The position numbers and the translations under genes were made by a program. Under the pieces are notes generated by a model. It made no database searches. It had not been told where the DNA came from and worked only from the letters and a program-made list of their open reading frames with translations. DNA of 64,000 nt from Scatophagus argus (lineage: Eukaryota > Chordata > Actinopteri > Scatophagidae). Positions 62,253 through 64,000 of the stretch are shown piece after piece (position 1 is the first letter of the stretch; every line of letters begins with the position of its first letter). The stretch lies in contig NC_058515.1 in assembly GCF_020382885.2 (NCBI RefSeq), positions 5,749,223 to 5,813,222 on the forward strand, given 5' to 3'.

Positions 62253-63951
62253 CTGTGGAGAAAGATGAAGAGAGTGAACAAGGACAACAGAGAAAAACTG
62301 AGATGAAAGCAGTGTATGTATATATGTATATCAAAATGAAGGGCACGGTTACTAAGAGAAGTGCAGTGTAATGAGGTGCAGAAAGACAGGAGAGATATAA
62401 ATGATGAAATAACTGCAAAAAGGCGGCACTAGCAAGACCATTATGATGCTAACCAAGAGAGATCTCGTAAAGAGAAGAGACGTAGTGCAGAGGAAAGAGG
62501 GAGAGAAATGAAGGGTTATTTTGAAGATAGAAAGTCTGAATCTGTGGAGAGGATGTAGTGTTTGAACAGGGAGAGAGACAGACACACACACACACACTTT
62601 GCCCTCCTTCAGCAGCCACCATCATACTGCCCTTGAAAAGAACTCTAAAGTCTTAACTGAGGCCAACAATGCAGAACTGTGACTGTGATGCTCGGTGAAA
62701 AAAAGGCAACAGTGCTTAATCAACCTTTTCAAGATAAAGGTTAAAGTGATAATCTGTGACATTTTTATGTAGCTGTCCATTTTGTTGCCTTATGCTGACT
62801 GATGGAGTAAAAAATTGAGGCAATATCCACTTTTAAAGTGTTTCACATTTGCTACTTAAGCTGTGCCCCAATTCATGATGTACTATACATTTGCCTATAT
62901 GTATTTTCTCATTTTGTACAGGACGTGATACAAGGCCAACGCCACGTCCAATGAACCCTCGGAGACTCTTGATTATTTTTAGCTTTAGAGCCTCTTTTCC
63001 TTCCTTAGGAGAGCCGCACACAACCAAAATACTCTTACGAAACAAAACTATTGATATGTTGGGTGTTGGATATGTTGGTAGTTGGCAGTTGGTCATGGAT
63101 ACTGTAATCCTCACACAAGCAGCAAGTGGAACGCCAGCTTCCTGAAGGGACTGAACTAGCAAAAATGTTCCTCATAGATTTAATAGTTGTTTGTTTTCCA
63201 AAATTGTCTGTGTGATGTATCACCACCATTTGTGGTTTGTTTTAATTTCTTTTAAGGGTGTGAGCAGCAGGCATTTGACTGTGGGACCAAAGTGTACATG
63301 GATGTACATTCAAAAATCAAATGGATTTAATATGCATACAGGCATCTTTGTAGATATGTAATTTTGTCATGTTTTCAGTGTGAAAAAGGATGGGACTGGG
63401 ACACAGGTTTGGCCCCTACAGAAAACTTTGTAGAAAATCAAAACAAAGGGTGTCACGATCCTATCCACACTGCCTTTTGAATTGACAAGAGACTTTAGGA
63501 AGTGCAGAGAAGATGTACAACAACAGTAAGACCATCATGTCCCCATATTGGGATGTTTACGCTCCCTCAAATGCCTGCATTTAATATTTCAGTGCTAATT
63601 TAATGCAAAGCTTGGTTGAGAGCTCGGGAGAGTCATATATTTTGCTGTGAGGCAAAGGCAACCCAACGCAGAGAGAGAGAAAGAGAGCTGTTAGAGAGCT
63701 GGGTGAGAAGGACATCTGCATCTTAACTGATTCCAGGCTGGGTATTTTTAAATTTATGTGAACATAAATGAATTATTCATGTGCAGGAATGTGTGTGTAT
63801 TAGTAGTTGGGGTGCATGATGTCTGTGTCAAGTATTAGTTACTTATTCTCAGTCTGTGTGTGTTTGAGATTGTGTTTAAGTGAGTTATGTGGTCTTTAAT
63901 TGTCGCAATGGTGTGTTTGTGTGTGTGTATGTGTGTGTGTGTTCCCTGCAG

Positions 63952-64000
63952 CTAAGGCAGATGGTAGTGTCAAGTGCAGACCACTGAAATCAACTGCTCT
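63952..64000 (+). other. Candidate exon start at the window edge
   Basis: GTTCCCTGCAG ending at 63951 is a plausible splice acceptor after a GT-rich run. The 49 bases that follow are open in one frame (from 63954, encoding KADGSVKCRPLK) but are too few to identify. It may be the second exon of the gene proposed to start at 42.6 kb, or chance. Confidence 0.2.

Larger units (their letters stand above)
43661..63951. other. 20 kb without a recognised coding exon; possible long first intron
   Basis: No open frame here resembles a known protein to me. The stretch holds many GT/CA microsatellites, pyrimidine-rich patches on the plus strand (48980-49190, 50100-50540 and 54880-55020), a purine-rich kilobase (about 61490-62560), and the repeats listed separately. 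If the first exon at 42.9 kb and the acceptor at 63951 belong together, this is one intron on the plus strand. Confidence 0.4.

Noticed and set aside
62833..63162. Overlapping open frames of 109 (-) and 84 (+) codons
   Set aside because: Neither translation resembles a known family, and being open on both strands argues for chance or a decayed repeat.
1..64000. Search for the miR-192/194 cluster expected near this synteny block, CRISPR-like arrays and prokaryotic operons
   Set aside because: No match to the mature microRNA sequences as I remember them on either strand, no regularly spaced repeats, and the gene structure is plainly vertebrate.

Overview
The window is vertebrate nuclear DNA, almost certainly from a spiny-rayed (percomorph) bony fish. 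Genes are split by GT-AG introns, long dinucleotide microsatellites are everywhere, and several degenerate repeats look like families common in percomorph genomes. Nothing bacterial, viral or organellar was seen. The six protein-coding models below were assembled by hand from splice sites, reading phase and remembered family motifs; no alignment or database search was run.

Layout. At the left edge gphb5 (+, 10-1501) and gpha2 (-, 3288-3967) lie tail to tail; they encode the beta and alpha subunits of the heterodimeric hormone thyrostimulin. Next come majin (-, 9992-17810, nine coding exons), which encodes the meiotic telomere-to-nuclear-envelope anchor, and two tandem aldo-keto reductase genes (+, 18982-20438 and 22097-23701), which arose by duplication of a unit of about 3 kb. 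bad (-, 26840-28180) encodes the BH3-only cell-death protein and has a GC-rich promoter near 28920-29100. The neighbours gpha2, majin and bad match genes of human 11q13, whereas human GPHB5 lies on chromosome 14, so the fish block keeps the two thyrostimulin genes linked.

From about 29.1 kb to the right edge I recognise no protein-coding exon. A GC-rich stretch with a 78-bp GA microsatellite and a good splice donor (42.6-43.65 kb) looks like the promoter and noncoding first exon of an unidentified plus-strand gene. A candidate acceptor lies at 63951, so 43-64 kb may be its first intron. This half holds dispersed repeats: fold-back elements, a hAT-like element with another repeat nested in it, and a 214-bp sequence present twice at about 98% identity. 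The second copy of that sequence is flanked by a perfect 15-bp direct repeat, the mark of a recent insertion.

The genes do not form one pathway. The functional pair is gphb5/gpha2, whose products dimerise. majin and the first reductase gene are divergent and probably share a promoter region; that region appears to have been carried along in the reductase duplication. No new multi-gene system was found. The most unusual items are the linked hormone-subunit pair, the asymmetric decay of reductase copy 1, the unusual splicing of majin (a GC-AG intron, and a readthrough form lacking the hydrophobic tail), and the 218-bp insertion with its target-site duplication.
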